From JBKJUK01 sp046590705 (lineage in GTDB: Bacteria; Acidobacteriota; Thermoanaerobaculia; Gp7-AA8), in NCBI GenBank assembly GCA_046590705.1, contig JBKJUK010000058.1, positions 1-6,392 of the forward strand: 6,392 nt of DNA. Reading direction: 5' to 3'. Of this stretch, positions 5,511 to 6,392 are shown piece after piece; within the stretch, counting starts at the first letter, position 1, and each line of letters starts with the position of its first letter. The notes under the pieces are model-generated. The model saw only the letters and a list, made by a program, of their open reading frames with translations, did not search any database and was not told the origin of the DNA. Made by a program: the position numbers and the translations under genes.

Positions 5511-6392
5511 GTGCTCAATCTGAAAAGAACGACGCTCCAGCGCGAAATCCTTCTCTTCGCCGTCTACATCGCGCTCGCAATTCTGATGACGTGGCCACTC
5601 GTGCGCAACCTCGGGAGCGCGGTGGCAGATCCTCGCGATCCACTCATCACCACCTGGATCGTCGACTGGAACTCATGGGCCCTGCTTCATCAACCGGCGG
5701 AATTGTTCGCCGCGCCGGTCTTCCACCCGGCCCGAAATGCTCTGGCCTTCAGCGAGCACCTCACCGGAATCGGCCTGCTGGCCATTCCATTTCAACTCGC
5801 AGGCACACCACCGCTGCTGATGCACAACCTCCTGCTGCTGCTTGGTTTCGCCCTTTCGGGGTACGCGGCTCACCTTCTCTGCAGAGCCGTGGTGGCTTCT
5901 GAAGGCGCGGCATTCGTCGGAGGGATCTTCTACGCCTTCGTGCCGTTCCGCTTCACCCACCTCACGCATCTGCAACACATCTGGACCGGGCCGCTGGCCC
6001 TGACATTCGCCGCACTGCTCTTCTACCTGCGACGACCGCGACGACGAACTGCCATACTTTTTGGTTGTGCATTTTTCTGGAACGGAATCACCAACGTCCA
6101 TGCGCTGCTGTTCAGCTCAGTAGCCATCACCATCACACTTCTATTCGTTGCGATTGCGCGGCCGCGGGCGCGCAGGCGTGCAGTCGCGCAACCGCTGCTG
6201 ATCTCGTTCGTTCTGGCAGCGATTGCGGTCATTCCGTTCCTTCTGCCTTATCGACAGGTTTCTCAACTGTATGGAATGAAGCGCGAATGGAAGGAGACCC
6301 TGGCTTTCTCCGCTGATGTCGGCGACTGGTTCATAGCATCGCCCTCAACGCCGATCTGGGGGTCGATTACCAACAATGGATCGGTCGACCCC
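5511..6392 (+). CDS. GT-C-like multi-spanning membrane glycosyltransferase-type protein, 3' end outside the window
   Basis: An open frame of 294 codons runs to the window end; the C-terminal part is missing. It is strongly hydrophobic, with predicted helices at about 12-31, 84-100, 102-125, 133-146, 157-173, 180-190, 195-216 and 227-247. The first loop after helix 1 has ADPRDPLITTWIVDWN (residues 39-54), resembling the acidic first-loop motif of GT-C fold enzymes that use lipid-linked sugars. It is followed by FHPARNALAFSEHLTG (71-86), and later LPYRQVSQLYGMKRE and AFSADVGDWFIASP (265-278), a layout I associate with uncharacterised bacterial GT-C-like proteins. GTG at 5511 is the only plausible start between the in-frame stop at 5454 and helix 1. 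It has no clear Shine-Dalgarno site, and ATG at 5586 would fall inside helix 1. The donor and acceptor cannot be inferred; a non-enzymatic membrane protein is possible. Confidence 0.75.
   Translation, partial: MLNLKRTTLQREILLFAVYIALAILMTWPLVRNLGSAVADPRDPLITTWIVDWNSWALLHQPAELFAAPVFHPARNALAFSEHLTGIGLLAIPFQLAGTPPLLMHNLLLLLGFALSGYAAHLLCRAVVASEGAAFVGGIFYAFVPFRFTHLTHLQHIWTGPLALTFAALLFYLRRPRRRTAILFGCAFFWNGITNVHALLFSSVAITITLLFVAIARPRARRRAVAQPLLISFVLAAIAVIPFLLPYRQVSQLYGMKREWKETLAFSADVGDWFIASPSTPIWGSITNNGSVDP

Overview
The window reads as an ordinary chromosomal segment of a moderately GC-rich bacterium. It holds four protein genes separated by gaps rich in short palindromic repeats. The phosphatase architecture, the GT-C-like membrane protein and the style of the repeats (GCCCC..GGGGC and CCCAGGCC..GGCCTGGG hairpins, GGCCGGAGGCCGGGG blocks, GGACGCGC..GCGCGTCC hairpins) recall Acidobacteriota or similar uncultured soil or sediment lineages. 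That placement is from memory and was not tested; no rRNA or other phylogenetic marker is present.

Layout: (1) 1-189 is a non-coding leader with GGCCGG-rich repeats and a perfect 8-bp hairpin. (2) 190-840 (+) is a YceH/DUF480 family protein, probably starting at a TTG with a good ribosome binding site. (3) 841-935 is a convergent gap with two back-to-back hairpins, the likely bidirectional terminator region. (4) 936-2348 (-) is a complete M20-family metallopeptidase resembling carnosinase/CNDP, with all expected metal ligands. (5) 2349-2536 is a divergent intergenic region that must hold both promoters, though no convincing one is visible. (6) 2537-4987 (+) is an 816-residue polytopic membrane protein ending in a SpoIIE/RsbU-type PP2C phosphatase domain. 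(7) 4988-5510 is a 523-base gap largely filled by a composite, mirror-symmetric palindromic repeat element. (8) 5511 to the window end (+) is the N-terminal part of a GT-C-like multi-spanning membrane protein, cut by the window edge.

The four genes do not form an obvious pathway. Their orientations (+, -, +, +) and the long repeat-filled gaps argue for separate transcription units. The most distinctive items are the phosphatase, whose extracytoplasmic region appears to be an internal duplication, and the symmetric B-A-core-A'-B' repeat. No defence system, CRISPR array, transposase, tRNA or rRNA was seen, and I do not find strong evidence of an undescribed multi-gene system here.
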